From the NCBI RefSeq assembly GCF_023238445.1, contig NZ_CP096658.1, positions 2,790,001 through 2,854,000 on the forward strand: DNA of 64,000 bases, given 5' to 3'. The notes beneath the pieces are model-generated. The model saw only the letters and a list, made by a program, of their open reading frames with translations. It searched no databases and was not told the origin of the DNA. Of this stretch, positions 42,824-51,854 are shown piece after piece. Source of the DNA: Halorussus gelatinilyticus (lineage in GTDB: Archaea; Halobacteriota; Halobacteria; Halobacteriales; Haladaptataceae). How positions within the stretch are numbered: position 1 is the stretch's first letter; each line of letters starts with the position of its first letter. Both the position numbers and the translations under genes were made by a program.

Positions 42824-42913
42824 GTGATAGGAGGCGCGGCTGGTCGGAATCGGATTCGGCAGAACGAGGCCGTCGTCGCTCGTATCTACTCCTTGTCGCC
42901 AGAGCCACTTAAA
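42824..42913 (-). promoter_or_regulatory. Promoter-like repeat element P, copy 4 (before the RNA polymerase epsilon-like gene)
   Basis: On the minus strand: TTTAAGTGG from 42913, CTCTGGCGACAAGGAGTAGA, then CGACGACGGCCTCGTTCTGC, CGAAT and CGCGCCTCCTATCACG. Alignment with copy 2 is close over about 85 nt, including the tail, although the CGCCAG arm is altered here. It ends about 50 nt before the ATG at 42776, so it would be that gene's promoter and leader. Confidence 0.65.
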
Positions 42914-42997
42914 GGACGCTCGGTGCTGACGCGGCGTGACGGTTTCGTTACGGACGACTCTCCACGCCTCCTCGCAAGCGCCGGGTGGGCGACCGAC

Positions 42998-43600
42998 CTA
43001 CTCGCCGTCGTAGAACTCCGCGCGCAGGTCGTCGTCGTCCAGCGTCCCCGCAGTGTCCGATAGCTGGGTGCGCAGTTCCGCCAGTTCCTCGGTGAGTTCG
43101 TCGTACTCGTCGTTGGCGTCGAGTTCCTCGGGACTCTTCTTGGTTTCCAAGGCGGCCTTCTTGTTCGCCAGCGAGAGGAACCGCTGCATCTGGCTGTCGT
43201 AGGTCGAGCGCTTCAGCAGGGTCTCGACCGTTTCGAGCAGTTCGTCGGCCTCCGAGACCGGCTTTTCGAGGTAGGCGTCGAAGCCGAGTTCGAGGATGTC
43301 GAAGTCCGGTTCGACCGCCGAGACAAGCGCCACCCGGCAGTTGAGTCCCTGTTCGTGAATTCGAGCCAGTACGTCTTCACCCGATAGATTCGGCATTCGG
43401 CGGTCGAGGAGAACGACGTCTACCTCCTCGTCCAACTTTTCTAGCGCTTCCGTCCCGCTGTAGGCTGTTCGGACGTTGTAGTCGTCTTCGAGCCACTGGG
43501 CATAGGCGTCGGTTATCGGCTTCTCGTCGTCGACGATCAGCACTGTAGCGTCCTTAGGCATGCTTACGATATCGCTCGCCCTCTGTGATGATTCACTCAT
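42998..43600 (-). CDS. HalX-domain response regulator
   Basis: A 200-residue response regulator. The receiver domain (about 18-125) has the acid pair VDDEKP, the phospho-acceptor Asp in VVLLDRRMP, the VALVSAVEPD segment and the Lys in AYLEKPVSEADEL. The C-terminal HalX domain (about 130-200, QMQRFLSLANKKAALE, then a Glu-rich coiled helix) is a haloarchaeal output module of unknown action. Met14 (MPKDATVL, 43561) is an alternative start. A predicted HTH signalling gene lies 93 nt upstream on the same strand, and the pair is probably one signalling unit. No histidine kinase adjoins. Confidence 0.88.
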   Translation of the reverse strand: MSESSQRASDIVSMPKDATVLIVDDEKPITDAYAQWLEDDYNVRTAYSGTEALEKLDEEVDVVLLDRRMPNLSGEDVLARIHEQGLNCRVALVSAVEPDFDILELGFDAYLEKPVSEADELLETVETLLKRSTYDSQMQRFLSLANKKAALETKKSPEELDANDEYDELTEELAELRTQLSDTAGTLDDDDLRAEFYDGE

Positions 43601-43693
43601 ACTCCCTCGATGTTAAACTGGCGTCTCGTAGCGAACCCGACGGCTCGCCGATACGATTCGTCGAGCGGTCGCTCTGTCCTCGGTAGCGTCGCG

Positions 43694-44803
43694 TCATCTG
43701 TCGGTCGTCTCCTGTTCGAAAGGCGGTTTGGCCGTCTCGGGTTCGTAGCCGCTCAGGAAGACGAGGTTGCCTCGTCCGACCTGTACGCGGGTTATCAGGC
43801 CCTTCTCTTCCATCTTCGACAGCTTCCGGCTGACCGTGGACTTCGACCAGTCGGTCTCCTCGGTCACGTCGGCCTGCTTCATCCGACCGCCGTACCGGGT
43901 CAGCAGTTCGCGGATGCGGTCCTCGTCGGTCAGCATCGCCTCCTCGGGGAACTGCTCGACGCCGGCGTCGCGGGCCGACTGGTCGTCGGACGGACTCGAC
44001 TCGGCGGTCTCGCCCGCGGCGGACGGCGGCCCGTCGTCCCCGTCGGCGTTTTGGCCCGCGCGTTCGTTCGGTCCGGAGAACAGGTTCGACACCGAGTTCA
44101 GGACCGAGGAGAACACGCCTTCCCCGGAATCCGGGACCGAGACGTCGGTGTCGTGGGACTGAGCGTGGTCGCTGGTCGCGCTCCGGTCGCCGTAGGTCTC
44201 GGCGACCGACCACTCTTGGCCGTCGTCCGAGACTTCGACCACCGCGTCGAACAGCGTCTTCAGCGTGTTGATGGTCTCCTCGTCGTGGATGTCCGGGTCC
44301 ATGTGGTAGAATCCGATGGCGTCGGCCGCCTGTACCCGGTGGGTGAGAATGTGGAGATAGCGGAACGCCGTGTCGAAATCGACGTACTCCAGGAGAACCG
44401 TCAGCGTCTGGACCGATACCAGCGTCTGGTTGCCGTTGCCCTCCCAGCGCGTCAACTGCTCGCTCAGCGGTGCGATGATGTCCATCGGTTGGTTCGGGTC
44501 CACGCGCGCGACCGACACGTTCGGCGGAACCTCGGTGCCTCCGGGTCCCTCGTTGGTCTCGACCGTATTCGCGTGGATGAACGCCAGTTCCGCCGGGAGG
44601 TCGCCGACGTTCGTTTCCCAGTCGGATATCCACGTCTCCGGCGGCGGCGTGTACGTCACCGCGGCGACGTTCGCCCCGGACGGGTCCGTCGTCGAGGCGA
44701 GGAGTTCGAGGCATGCGCGGTTCCCTGTGGGTGTCAACGGTGCCAGCAGGAGGACGTTCGAAGACTCGTCCAATTGCCGCTTGTCTGATGTATCGATATT
44801 CAT
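43694..44803 (-). CDS. DUF7504-like RecA/KaiC-fold sensor with C-terminal winged-helix domain
   Basis: A 369-residue protein in two parts. The N-terminal ~190 residues resemble a degenerate KaiC/RecA fold (NVLLLAPLTPTGNRACLELL, LVSVQTLTVLLEYVDFDTAFRYLHILTHRV), without a clear Walker A, of the group I know as DUF7504. An acidic linker (about 200-285) leads to a winged helix (about 288-350) with IRELLTRYGGRMKQADV and STVSRKLSKMEEKGLITRVQ, like archaeal MarR/IclR-type regulators, ending in a GRGNLVFLS wing. Such proteins pair with HalX response regulators in haloarchaea. The partial gene at the right window edge carries a related N-terminal domain. Confidence 0.75.
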   Translation of the reverse strand: MNIDTSDKRQLDESSNVLLLAPLTPTGNRACLELLASTTDPSGANVAAVTYTPPPETWISDWETNVGDLPAELAFIHANTVETNEGPGGTEVPPNVSVARVDPNQPMDIIAPLSEQLTRWEGNGNQTLVSVQTLTVLLEYVDFDTAFRYLHILTHRVQAADAIGFYHMDPDIHDEETINTLKTLFDAVVEVSDDGQEWSVAETYGDRSATSDHAQSHDTDVSVPDSGEGVFSSVLNSVSNLFSGPNERAGQNADGDDGPPSAAGETAESSPSDDQSARDAGVEQFPEEAMLTDEDRIRELLTRYGGRMKQADVTEETDWSKSTVSRKLSKMEEKGLITRVQVGRGNLVFLSGYEPETAKPPFEQETTDR

Positions 44804-45073
44804 TCGTTGTGAGTCATGGTCCGTTGTTTCCGACCGCGTTGTGGGAGAGCGCCCGAAATATTCCGCAGTCCGGAGAAGGTTACGGTCCCCTAGACATTAA
44901 GGTGTTTGCCATCAAGCGAAGCGCCGAAGTCGTTCCCACAGCGGTTCCCTGTTTCTGTGTAACTACACTACCACGGGGATAAAACCCTCGGCAGGACTAG
45001 TCACGGGGTTTAAGTGCGACTCCGTTCCGCCGACTCCGGGAGACTGAAATCCGTGGCTTCCGAACCGAGACCC

Positions 45074-46255
45074 ATGCAAGCAGTGCTTCTGGCCGCGGGC
45101 GAAGGGACTCGAATCCGACCGCTGTCGGCGTCGCTCCCGAAGCCGATGCTTCCGGTCGCCCACCGGCCGCTGGTCGCGCACGCCGCGGACGCGGCCGTGG
45201 ACGCTGGCGCGGACGAACTCGTCGTCGTTGTCGGCTACGAGGCCGAGACGGTCCGCGAGTACTTCGGCGAGGAGTACCGCGGCGTGCCGGTCCGCTACGC
45301 GGTGCAGGACGAACAGGCCGGGACCGCCGACGCGGTTCGCGCGGCCCGCGAGCACCTCGACGGCGCGTTCGCGGTCTTGAACGGCGACAACCTCTACGAC
45401 CCGGCCGCGGTCGCCGAACTGTTCGCCTCGGGACCGAGCATCGCCGCGGTCCGGGTCGAGCGGCCTTCGAACTACGGCGTCCTCTCGGCCGAGGCGGGCG
45501 TCGTCACCGACGTCGAGGAGAAGCCCGCGGACCCGCCGACGAATCTGGCCAACGCCGGCGCGTACGTCTTCCCCGCCGAGGCCCGCGAGTGGCTGGACGT
45601 GTCCGCCAGCGAGCGCGGCGAACGCGAGATTACCGACGTCGTCGCGCGGACCATCGAGGAGTACGACGTGGGCTTCGCCGCGATGGACCGCTGGCTCGAC
45701 GTGGGCCGGCCGTGGGAACTGCTGGCGGCCAACGAGTGGAAACTCGGCGAACTGGAGCGAGACGTCCGGGGGTCGGTCCACGAGGACGCCGACCTCCGGG
45801 GCGACGTCGTGGTTGAGGAAGGCGCGAGCATCGACGCCGGCGTGGTCATCGAGGGTCCCGCGCTCGTGCGCTCGGGCGCGAGCGTCGGCCCGAACGCCTA
45901 CGTCCGCGGCGCGACCCTCGTCGGCGAGGACGCCCACGTCGGCCACGGCGTCGAAGTGAAAAACAGCGTCCTGATGGCAGGAGCCACGGTCGGCCACCTG
46001 AGCTACGTCGGCGACAGCGTACTCGGCCGGAACGTCAACTTCGGCGCGGGCACGAACGTCGCCAACCTCCGCCACGACGGGGAAGCGGTCCGCCACACCG
46101 TCAAGGGCGAGCGCGTCTCGACCGGCCGCCGGAAGTTCGGCGTCGTCGTCGGCGACGGCGCGAAGACGGCCATCGACACGAGTCTAAACGCGGGCGTGAC
46201 GCTCTCGGAGGGCGCGACGACGAAACCGGGTGAGGTCGTGACGCGGGACAAGTAA
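45074..46255 (+). CDS. Bifunctional sugar-1-phosphate nucleotidylyltransferase / N-acetyltransferase (GlmU-like)
   Basis: A 393-residue enzyme. The N-terminal nucleotidyltransferase (about 1-230) has MQAVLLAAGEGTRIRPLSAS and PKPMLPVAHRPL, with NGDNLYD for metal binding. The C-terminal left-handed beta helix (about 240-393) has hexapeptide repeats (VVVEEGASIDAGVVIEGPAL, GHLSYVGDSVLG) and a GAGTNVANLRHD loop typical of acetyltransferase sites. Archaeal enzymes of this type make UDP-GlcNAc or dTDP/UDP-glucose precursors for S-layer glycans. The start at 45074 places the nucleotide-binding motif at the N-terminus; the upstream in-frame ATG at 45014 overlaps the TTTAAG promoter box (about 45009-45014). 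Confidence 0.9.
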   Translation: MQAVLLAAGEGTRIRPLSASLPKPMLPVAHRPLVAHAADAAVDAGADELVVVVGYEAETVREYFGEEYRGVPVRYAVQDEQAGTADAVRAAREHLDGAFAVLNGDNLYDPAAVAELFASGPSIAAVRVERPSNYGVLSAEAGVVTDVEEKPADPPTNLANAGAYVFPAEAREWLDVSASERGEREITDVVARTIEEYDVGFAAMDRWLDVGRPWELLAANEWKLGELERDVRGSVHEDADLRGDVVVEEGASIDAGVVIEGPALVRSGASVGPNAYVRGATLVGEDAHVGHGVEVKNSVLMAGATVGHLSYVGDSVLGRNVNFGAGTNVANLRHDGEAVRHTVKGERVSTGRRKFGVVVGDGAKTAIDTSLNAGVTLSEGATTKPGEVVTRDK

Positions 46256-46289
46256 ATCGGAACTTGCCCGAATTTTCCCATCTTGCCCG

Positions 46290-46410
46290 GCGACGCGCCA
46301 TCAGCGCGCGAGGGCTGAGTAGCGCAGTGGAGCGAAGCGACCGAGCAACGCAGGCGGTTGGGGAGGACGTGGCCGTCGCTGTGCGGGGCGGTGCTGTGCG
46401 GTTTGCAGTC
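46290..46410 (+). repeat. Dispersed non-coding repeat, family R, copy D
   Basis: Blocks CGCGCCATCAGCGCGCGAGG, GGAGCGAAGCGACCGAGCAA, CAGGCGGTTGGGGAGGACG and GGTGCTGTGCGG match copies B and C in order; the TGCTCAAGCCTGACG block of copies B and C is weak here. It lies in the 207-nt convergent gap between the GlmU-like gene and the DCC-family gene. No coding sequence is seen. Confidence 0.55.
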
Positions 46411-46462
46411 CGAGAAGTCCGTTCCCCCGCTTCCTCCAAAAAGGCGGTTACAAGAACTCCGT

Positions 46463-46891
46463 TCACCGACTCACTTTCGCCGTGTGCCACGCGTTCGCCG
46501 CCAACTCTCCGAACGCTTCGTTCCCGGCTTCCGACAGCGGATACTCGCCGTGATACGGGTCCGGGTCGCCGTCCACGCCAGTCACCGTCCGAATCGCGTC
46601 GGCCAGCGACTCGTAGTTGTCGCTCACGATGTCCTGCACCAGCACGGGCATTCCCGCGCGGTCGCAGAGTTCCCGCGCGGCCTCCCGGCCGACGTAGACG
46701 CGCTCCTCGCGACGGTCGGCGAAGACGAGCGCGAAGGGCGTCTCGCCGAACTGCGCGTCGAGGAACCGCTGGGCCGGGTCGTCCTCCCACGCGATGGCTC
46801 CGACGCCGTCCAGTCGCCGGAGCGCCGTAGCGGCCGCCGAGCAGAACGGACACTCGCCGTCGTAGACCAGGACCGCGTGGTAGTCGCTCAT
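46463..46891 (-). CDS. DCC-family thiol-disulphide oxidoreductase-like protein
   Basis: A 142-residue protein of the DUF393/DCC family. The signature YDGECPFCSAA (about 9-19) begins the thioredoxin-like fold, with the CPFC pair as putative redox cysteines, followed by REERVYVGREAARELC where the family's glycine-rich turn lies. Such proteins are thought to exchange thiols/disulphides, but no substrate is known. The start at 46891 (MSDYHAV) is preferred over 46906 because it puts the signature near the N-terminus. It is transcribed alone; the 124-nt gap to the ferredoxin gene contains nothing recognisable. Confidence 0.82.
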   Translation of the reverse strand: MSDYHAVLVYDGECPFCSAAATALRRLDGVGAIAWEDDPAQRFLDAQFGETPFALVFADRREERVYVGREAARELCDRAGMPVLVQDIVSDNYESLADAIRTVTGVDGDPDPYHGEYPLSEAGNEAFGELAANAWHTAKVSR

Positions 46892-47015
46892 AGTTGTCTG
46901 TAGCACCGCTGGCGGTAAAACGGCGGTGGCGATAGCGCAGGGCAGTTCGCCCGACGAAGACGCTCTACGAGTTTTAGAGCAGCAGACTTCTGTCCTTTAG
47001 CTGGTCAGCGATTGC

Positions 47016-47423
47016 TCATCGTTTCGACCGGCCCGGCGGCTTGTCGTGCGCCGCGCGGTGGTCCAGCATCTCGTCGTACTGGCAGGCCAAGATTCGGAGG
47101 TCCGACTCCGGCTTGGCCGTGCAGGGCAGAATCATGCCGGCCTCCTCGTCCTCCTCGAAGTACCGCTTGGCGTCGGACTGGTCCACCTCGCCCTCCAGTA
47201 GTTTCGCGGCGCAGGTGGTACACCAGCCCTGCTGGCAGTCGGCGGGGAGCCAGACGCCCTCGCTCCGCGCGGCCGAGAGTAGGTATTCGGTCTCGGGGAC
47301 CTCGATTTCGACGGTCTCGCCCGCCTGCTCTATCGCGGCGTCCTCGGGGACCTCGATTTCGACGGTGTAGCTACTCACGGTCGTGGTTACGGATGAACGG
47401 GGATGAGCGTGGTGGCTACGCAT
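47016..47423 (-). CDS. Plant-type 2Fe-2S ferredoxin with internal duplication
   Basis: A 135-residue ferredoxin. Cluster ligands are visible as C-x4-C-x2-C in PADCQQGWCTTCAAKL, plus a later Cys in MILPCTAKPES, as in plant-type 2Fe-2S ferredoxins. Just before the cluster, VEIEVPE occurs twice (VEIEVPEDAAIEQAGET then VEIEVPETEYLL), and the DNA repeat of about 20 nt is nearly exact, so this segment is a recent in-frame duplication. The N-terminus is uncertain: an internal GTG (VSSYTVEIEV) would give a protein nearer the usual size. It may reduce the P450 or other oxygenases, but no partner gene adjoins. Confidence 0.82.
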   Translation of the reverse strand: MRSHHAHPRSSVTTTVSSYTVEIEVPEDAAIEQAGETVEIEVPETEYLLSAARSEGVWLPADCQQGWCTTCAAKLLEGEVDQSDAKRYFEEDEEAGMILPCTAKPESDLRILACQYDEMLDHRAAHDKPPGRSKR

Positions 47424-47464
47424 TGGGTTTGAATTCGAAGCGACTATCGGACTTATAGCGACGA

Positions 47465-47637
47465 ACGCCTCGAAAGCCCCCGCCCGCTCGCGGTCGCTGA
47501 GCAGGATATTCTCGGCTCGCTAGCGCTCGCCTCGAATGCTGCCCGCTCAGACGACTGAGCTGCACGCCGGAAGACAAACCGCGTCTTCCGAGGTCACACT
47601 CGCTTCGCTCGCGTGACCGCGAGCGGGCGGCCCCTTT
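47465..47637 (-). repeat. Structured repeat family E, copy E2 (candidate RNA or non-autonomous mobile element)
   Basis: Closing arms are the same 15-mers as in copy E1, at 47481-47495 and 47615-47629. On the minus strand, the GGTCAC/GTGACC and CGGAAGAC/GTCTTCCG hairpins are retained, while inner stems differ but still pair: GAGCGGG (47548-47542) with CCTGCTC (47505-47499), and ATTC (47537-47534) with GAAT (47511-47508). It occupies the 367-nt gap between ferredoxin and ferritin-like genes, where no gene is credible. Confidence 0.7.
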
Positions 47638-47790
47638 CAGTCCACCCAGACCGGTAGTCTGGTCGGTCAGGCGTTTACCGGTGGATTGTATCAGTGTTTG
47701 CCAGTAGAAAGCATCGCCGGGCGCGTTCCGGTGGTCTGCGTCACCGAGCGCGCGCCGGTCGAGCGAACCGCCGAAAGCGGTCGCAAGTCG

Positions 47791-48456
47791 CTACGCCGAG
47801 TCGTTGAACCGTCGGTTGGTCGAGAGCGGCGCGTCGCCGGGTTCGCCGCGGACGAAGTGGCCCGCCGGGTTGGCCTCGCCGTCGCGCTCCATCGAGAGGA
47901 GTTCCACGAACCACGCCTCGTGTTCGATCTCCTCTTGCAGGATGCGACTCGCCATGTCGTAGGTCCGCGGGTCCTTGCCCTGGGTCATGTCGCAGATTTC
48001 GCTCCACGTCCGGATGGCACACCGCTCGGCTTCGAGGAGCGTCTCCAGAATCAGCGTGGCGGAGGCGTCCTCGTTGATTTCGTCGGGTTCCTCGCCCTCG
48101 TAGGGCGTCGGCAGTTCGGCGTGCGGACAGGACGCCCGGCCCATGAAGTCGCCGATGTCGTTCGGGAGCGACCCGCCGAGTTCGTAGACGCGGGGCGCGA
48201 CCAACTCGAAGTGCGCGCGGTCTTCGAGGCGCGCGTCCTCCGCGATCTCCTTGTAATCCTCGTGGCCCGCGAGGTGCATCCGGAGGTTGGTGTAGTAGTA
48301 GTACGTCGAGAACTCCGCGCCGATGGCGTCGATGAGACGCTCGCGGAGTTCCTCCGGTTCGAGGCCGCGTTCGCGGAGCGACTCCATCCCCACTCGCATG
48401 CTCGTGTCGCCCGGTTCGTAGTCGCCTGCGCCGTGTCGTCGGTCGTCGTCTGCCAT
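47791..48456 (-). CDS. Ferritin-like diiron protein
   Basis: A 221-residue four-helix-bundle protein. The diiron ligands are probably in [34 protein letters not shown] and [12 protein letters not shown]. This is the haloarchaeal ferritin-like group related to Dps/bacterioferritin and rubrerythrin, which oxidise Fe(II) and protect DNA or store iron. Charged extensions lie at both ends. The start at 48456 gives [13 protein letters not shown], a normal acidic N-terminus; the much longer antisense reading upstream is a shadow of the helicase gene. A divergent promoter region (48457-48630) separates it from the helicase. Confidence 0.8.
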   Translation of the reverse strand: MADDDRRHGAGDYEPGDTSMRVGMESLRERGLEPEELRERLIDAIGAEFSTYYYYTNLRMHLAGHEDYKEIAEDARLEDRAHFELVAPRVYELGGSLPNDIGDFMGRASCPHAELPTPYEGEEPDEINEDASATLILETLLEAERCAIRTWSEICDMTQGKDPRTYDMASRILQEEIEHEAWFVELLSMERDGEANPAGHFVRGEPGDAPLSTNRRFNDSA

Positions 48457-48630
48457 TGTGTTCTCCCCCGTGAACGCCGACGACTTTCGCACCCTTAACG
48501 ATTCTTCCCAGGTTACGAACGTCGTTCCGAGTTCCGGGAAGCGAAGTGAGCAGTGCGTCGGAGGCGACGACCGCCGCCACTTCCGCCCCGCGGCGAAAGG
48601 CGTTAGGTACCCCGACCCTATCGCCGACTC

Positions 48631-50973
48631 GTGGACGAGACCATCGACTGGCTCCGGGGCCGACCGTACTACGACGGGCAACTCGAAGCCCACCGGACCC
48701 TCACCGGTCGGGACGGCGACTTCGCGGACGTGGACCTCGAAGGCCGACTCGAAAGCGCGCTCGAATCGCGTGGCATCGACCGCCTCTACCGTCATCAGGT
48801 CGCGGCCGTCGAGGCGATTCGCGCCGGCGAGAACGTCGTCGTCGCCACCCCGACCGCCAGCGGGAAGAGCCTCGCGTACACCGTGCCCGCCTTCGAGCGC
48901 GCGATGGACCACGGCGGGCGCACCCTCTACGTCGCCCCGCAGAACGCGCTCATCAACGACCAAGAGGAGACGCTCTCGGAACTCGCCCGCGATTTGGGCT
49001 TCGGCAGTCGCGTCTCCGTCGAGCAGTACACCGGCCGCCTGAGCAAGTCCGAGAAGCGCGACGTTCGGGACCGCCGACCAACCGTCGTCCTGACGAACCC
49101 CGACATGCTCCACTACGCGCTCCTGCCGCACGCGCACCGCCTCTGGGACTGGTTCTTCGAGGGACTGGAGACGGTCGTGCTGGACGAGGTTCACGAGTAC
49201 CGCGGCGTCTTCGGGAGCCACGTCGCGCTCCTGCTCCGGCGACTCCGGCGGGTCTGCGACCGGTTCGACGCCGACCCCGAGTTCGTCTGCTGTTCGGCGA
49301 CCATCGGGAACCCGGTCGAACACGCCGCGAGCGTGACCGGGACCGACGAAGACTCCTTCCGACTGATAGACGAGGACGTGAGCGACACCGGGCCGACCCA
49401 CTGGCTGCTCTGGAACCCGCCCGAGTACGAGAACCCGCAGGCCGGGACCTCCGGCCAGCGCCGGTCGAACCACGCCGAGACCAAACGCCTCTTCGCCGAC
49501 CTCGTGTCGAAGGGCCACCAGACGCTGACGTTCACCCGTGCGCGACAGGCCGCCGAGCAGTGGGCGATGGAGAGCGCCGACGAACTCCGCCAGCGCGGGC
49601 GGGGCGACCTCGCGCCCGACGTGACGGCGTACCAGGCCGCGCTGGGAGACGACCGCCGGAAGGAGATAGAGGTAGGACTCCGAGACGGCGAGGTCCGGGG
49701 CGTCTGGAGCACCAACGCCTTGGAACTCGGCGTGGACATCGGCGGTCTCGACGCGGTGTTGCTCGACGGCTACCCGGGCACCCGGATGGCGGCGTTCCAG
49801 CAGGCCGGGCGCGCGGGCCGCGGGACCGACCCGAGCCTCGTCGCGCTCGTCGCCGGCGAGGACCAACTCGACCAGTATCTGATGGCCAACCCCGAGGAGT
49901 TCTTCGCCGGGTCGCCCGAACGCGCGGTCGTCAACCCCGCGAACGACCAACTCCTGCCCGACCACCTGCTGTCGGCGGCCCGCGAGACGTGGCTCTCGCC
50001 CGACGACCGCGAGTACTTCGGCGAGGCGTTCCCCGACCTCGTGAACGGTCTCGAAAGCGAGGGGCTGCTCGAACAGCGCATCACCCACGACGGCCTGCGC
50101 TGGACCTACGACGGCGACGGCAGTCCCCAACACGAGATGAGCCTGCGCTCCATCGACGACCGCGAGGTCAACCTGCTCGACGGGCGAAACGGCGACACCA
50201 TCGCCAGCCTCTCTTTCGAGGACGCGCTGACCGACGCTCACCCCGGAGCCATCTACCACCATCAGGGCCAGTCCTACGAGGTCGTGGACCTCGATTTGAG
50301 TAGGGAGGTCGCGGAACTGAGTCCCACGTGGGCCGACTACCACACTAAGGTCCTCCACGAGAAGGAGATCACCGTCGAAGAGGACCGCCGAGAGAAGCGC
50401 CTCGAAACCCGCGAGGACGTGCCGGTCCGGTTCGCCGACGTGACGATGCGCAAGCAGATTACGGGCTTCGAGCGCCGCGACCGCTCCGGCGAGACGCTGG
50501 CCCGCGAGTCGTTGGACCTCCCGGAGGTCTCGCTCCGGACCAAGGCGCTGTACTTCACCGTCCCCCGCGACGTCGAGAGCGCGATGCGCGAGCAGGGCGA
50601 CTTCGCGGGCGGCATCCACGCCGCCGAACACGGCATGATTTCGCTGTTCCCGCTCGAACTGCTCTGCGACCGCGGCGACATCGGCGGTCTCTCGACGCCG
50701 ATGCACCCCCACACCGGTCGGAGCACCATCTTCATCTACGACGGCTACCCCGGTGGCGTCGGACTCGTCCGGGAGGGCTACGAGACGGTCGCGGACCTGA
50801 TGGCGCAGACCGCCGAGATGATAGGGGCCTGCGACTGCGAGTCGGCGGGCGGCTGTCCCGCCTGCGTCCAGTCGCCCCACTGCGGGAACGCCAACGACCC
50901 GCTGGACGAGGCCCAAGCGAAGTACCTGCTCGACGCACTGACCGACGGTAAGGCGGGCGAGCAAGAGGAGTAG
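48631..50973 (+). CDS. Hrq1/MrfA-like DEAD/DEAH helicase with DUF1998 zinc domain
   Basis: A 780-residue superfamily-2 helicase starting with GTG. Walker A is ATPTASGKS (about 72-80), the Walker B box is DEVHEYRG, motif III is CCSATIGNP, motif V is [13 protein letters not shown] and motif VI is QQAGRAGRG. The C-terminal DUF1998 domain ends with the cysteine cluster [18 protein letters not shown], which binds zinc in MrfA/Hrq1 relatives. Bacterial MrfA unwinds DNA and repairs mitomycin cross-links; yeast Hrq1 is a cross-link-repair helicase, so a DNA-repair role is likely. It runs divergently from the ferritin-like gene. Confidence 0.9.
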   Translation: MDETIDWLRGRPYYDGQLEAHRTLTGRDGDFADVDLEGRLESALESRGIDRLYRHQVAAVEAIRAGENVVVATPTASGKSLAYTVPAFERAMDHGGRTLYVAPQNALINDQEETLSELARDLGFGSRVSVEQYTGRLSKSEKRDVRDRRPTVVLTNPDMLHYALLPHAHRLWDWFFEGLETVVLDEVHEYRGVFGSHVALLLRRLRRVCDRFDADPEFVCCSATIGNPVEHAASVTGTDEDSFRLIDEDVSDTGPTHWLLWNPPEYENPQAGTSGQRRSNHAETKRLFADLVSKGHQTLTFTRARQAAEQWAMESADELRQRGRGDLAPDVTAYQAALGDDRRKEIEVGLRDGEVRGVWSTNALELGVDIGGLDAVLLDGYPGTRMAAFQQAGRAGRGTDPSLVALVAGEDQLDQYLMANPEEFFAGSPERAVVNPANDQLLPDHLLSAARETWLSPDDREYFGEAFPDLVNGLESEGLLEQRITHDGLRWTYDGDGSPQHEMSLRSIDDREVNLLDGRNGDTIASLSFEDALTDAHPGAIYHHQGQSYEVVDLDLSREVAELSPTWADYHTKVLHEKEITVEEDRREKRLETREDVPVRFADVTMRKQITGFERRDRSGETLARESLDLPEVSLRTKALYFTVPRDVESAMREQGDFAGGIHAAEHGMISLFPLELLCDRGDIGGLSTPMHPHTGRSTIFIYDGYPGGVGLVREGYETVADLMAQTAEMIGACDCESAGGCPACVQSPHCGNANDPLDEAQAKYLLDALTDGKAGEQEE

Positions 50974-51020
50974 CTCTCCACCCGGCCGCGGTCGAGCGCC
51001 CGTCTCCTTCGAAAACAAAG

Positions 51021-51026
51021 ATATAT
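51021..51026 (+). promoter_or_regulatory. TATA box of the 51052 gene (leaderless)
   Basis: ATATAT at 51021-51026, in a local AT-rich patch (AAAGATATATCTGG), lies 26-31 nt before the GTG start at 51052. This spacing implies transcription begins at the start codon. Confidence 0.6.
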
Positions 51027-51051
51027 CTGGTGTTACTATCGAATCACGTTC

Positions 51052-51792
51052 GTGTCACCAAAACTCAGTACTACGAGCGCGTTGAATTACGCCGTCAGTC
51101 AACTCGCCACGCGCGGCGGTGCGATTCTCGTCGCCGCGTACGCCGCCTACCAGATCGCCACGCAAGTCGTCATCCAATCGCTGTTCGTCGGGGTACTCGG
51201 GAGTTCCCTCGACGCCGCCCAACTGTCGCAAGCGTATCCGCTCGCCGTCGGACTCCCCACGACCGTCAGCGCCGTGCTCACCGTCGCGGTCGTCCTCGCC
51301 GGCACCGCTCTCGGCGTCGTCGCGATGCGAGCGCTGTACGAGGACATCGACGCCGTGCCGACCGCCGACCACACCCGTCGGCTCGTCCGAACCGTCGGCG
51401 TACTCTTCGTCGTTAGCGTCATCGTATTCGTGGCGACGACCATCGGCTTCGTGTTCCTCGTTCTCCCCGGACTCTTCCTCGCCGTCAGCCTCGTGTTCGC
51501 CGCCCTCGTGGTCGCCGTCGAGGACGCCGGAATCGGTGAGTCGCTCAAACGGAGTTGGGAACTCGCGTCCGGAAATCGCCTCCGGCTGTTCCTGCTAGGC
51601 GTCGTCGTCGTTATCGGTTCCGGACTCGCCGGTGTCGTCGGGACTCTGTTCGGAGGCGTCGGTCCCCTCGTCAGCGCCCTCCTGACCAGCGTCGTCTCCG
51701 GTCTGGTCTCGCTGTTCAGCGTCGCGGTACTCGTCGGCGCGTATCGACAGCTCGCAGGCGAAGACGGCGTCGAGACGTCCGTCGCGGCCTAA
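51052..51792 (+). CDS. Polytopic membrane protein (DUF7847-like, GPDPase membrane-domain type)
   Basis: A 246-residue membrane protein with GTG start. I see six hydrophobic segments (about 20-45, 65-92, 112-140, 143-160, 178-205, 207-230), and the conserved [19 protein letters not shown] turn before segment five. This turn, a charged amphipathic helix with SW-LxxG, is typical of the glycerophosphodiesterase membrane-domain/YciC-like group, whose biochemical role is unclear. It is haloarchaeal and leaderless. A paralogue-like but longer protein lies at 54525 (different subfamily). Confidence 0.65.
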   Translation: MSPKLSTTSALNYAVSQLATRGGAILVAAYAAYQIATQVVIQSLFVGVLGSSLDAAQLSQAYPLAVGLPTTVSAVLTVAVVLAGTALGVVAMRALYEDIDAVPTADHTRRLVRTVGVLFVVSVIVFVATTIGFVFLVLPGLFLAVSLVFAALVVAVEDAGIGESLKRSWELASGNRLRLFLLGVVVVIGSGLAGVVGTLFGGVGPLVSALLTSVVSGLVSLFSVAVLVGAYRQLAGEDGVETSVAA

Positions 51793-51854
51793 ATTATCGA
51801 GCCTGAGAAGCGGACCGCAAAATTAAGTCACCCCCTTCACAACTCTCGTACGAT

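Noticed and set aside
41743..42913. The element P copies as terminal inverted repeats of a transposon carrying the 42033 gene
   Set aside because: Copies 2 and 4 are inverted around the gene, but a third copy sits inside and a fourth outside, all begin with a TATA box, and no target duplication is visible. Shared promoter/leader sequence explains them better, though an IS-like origin is not excluded.
44804..45073. A small plus-strand gene in the gap before the GlmU-like gene
   Set aside because: Candidate frames overlap the divergent promoters and have no ribosome-binding or family support; the gap holds AT-rich promoter elements for both sides.
48457..51018. A very long minus-strand open frame that extends the ferritin-like gene upstream
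   Set aside because: The extra 850 residues are antisense to the helicase and carry no domain. The ferritin-like protein has a good start at 48456.
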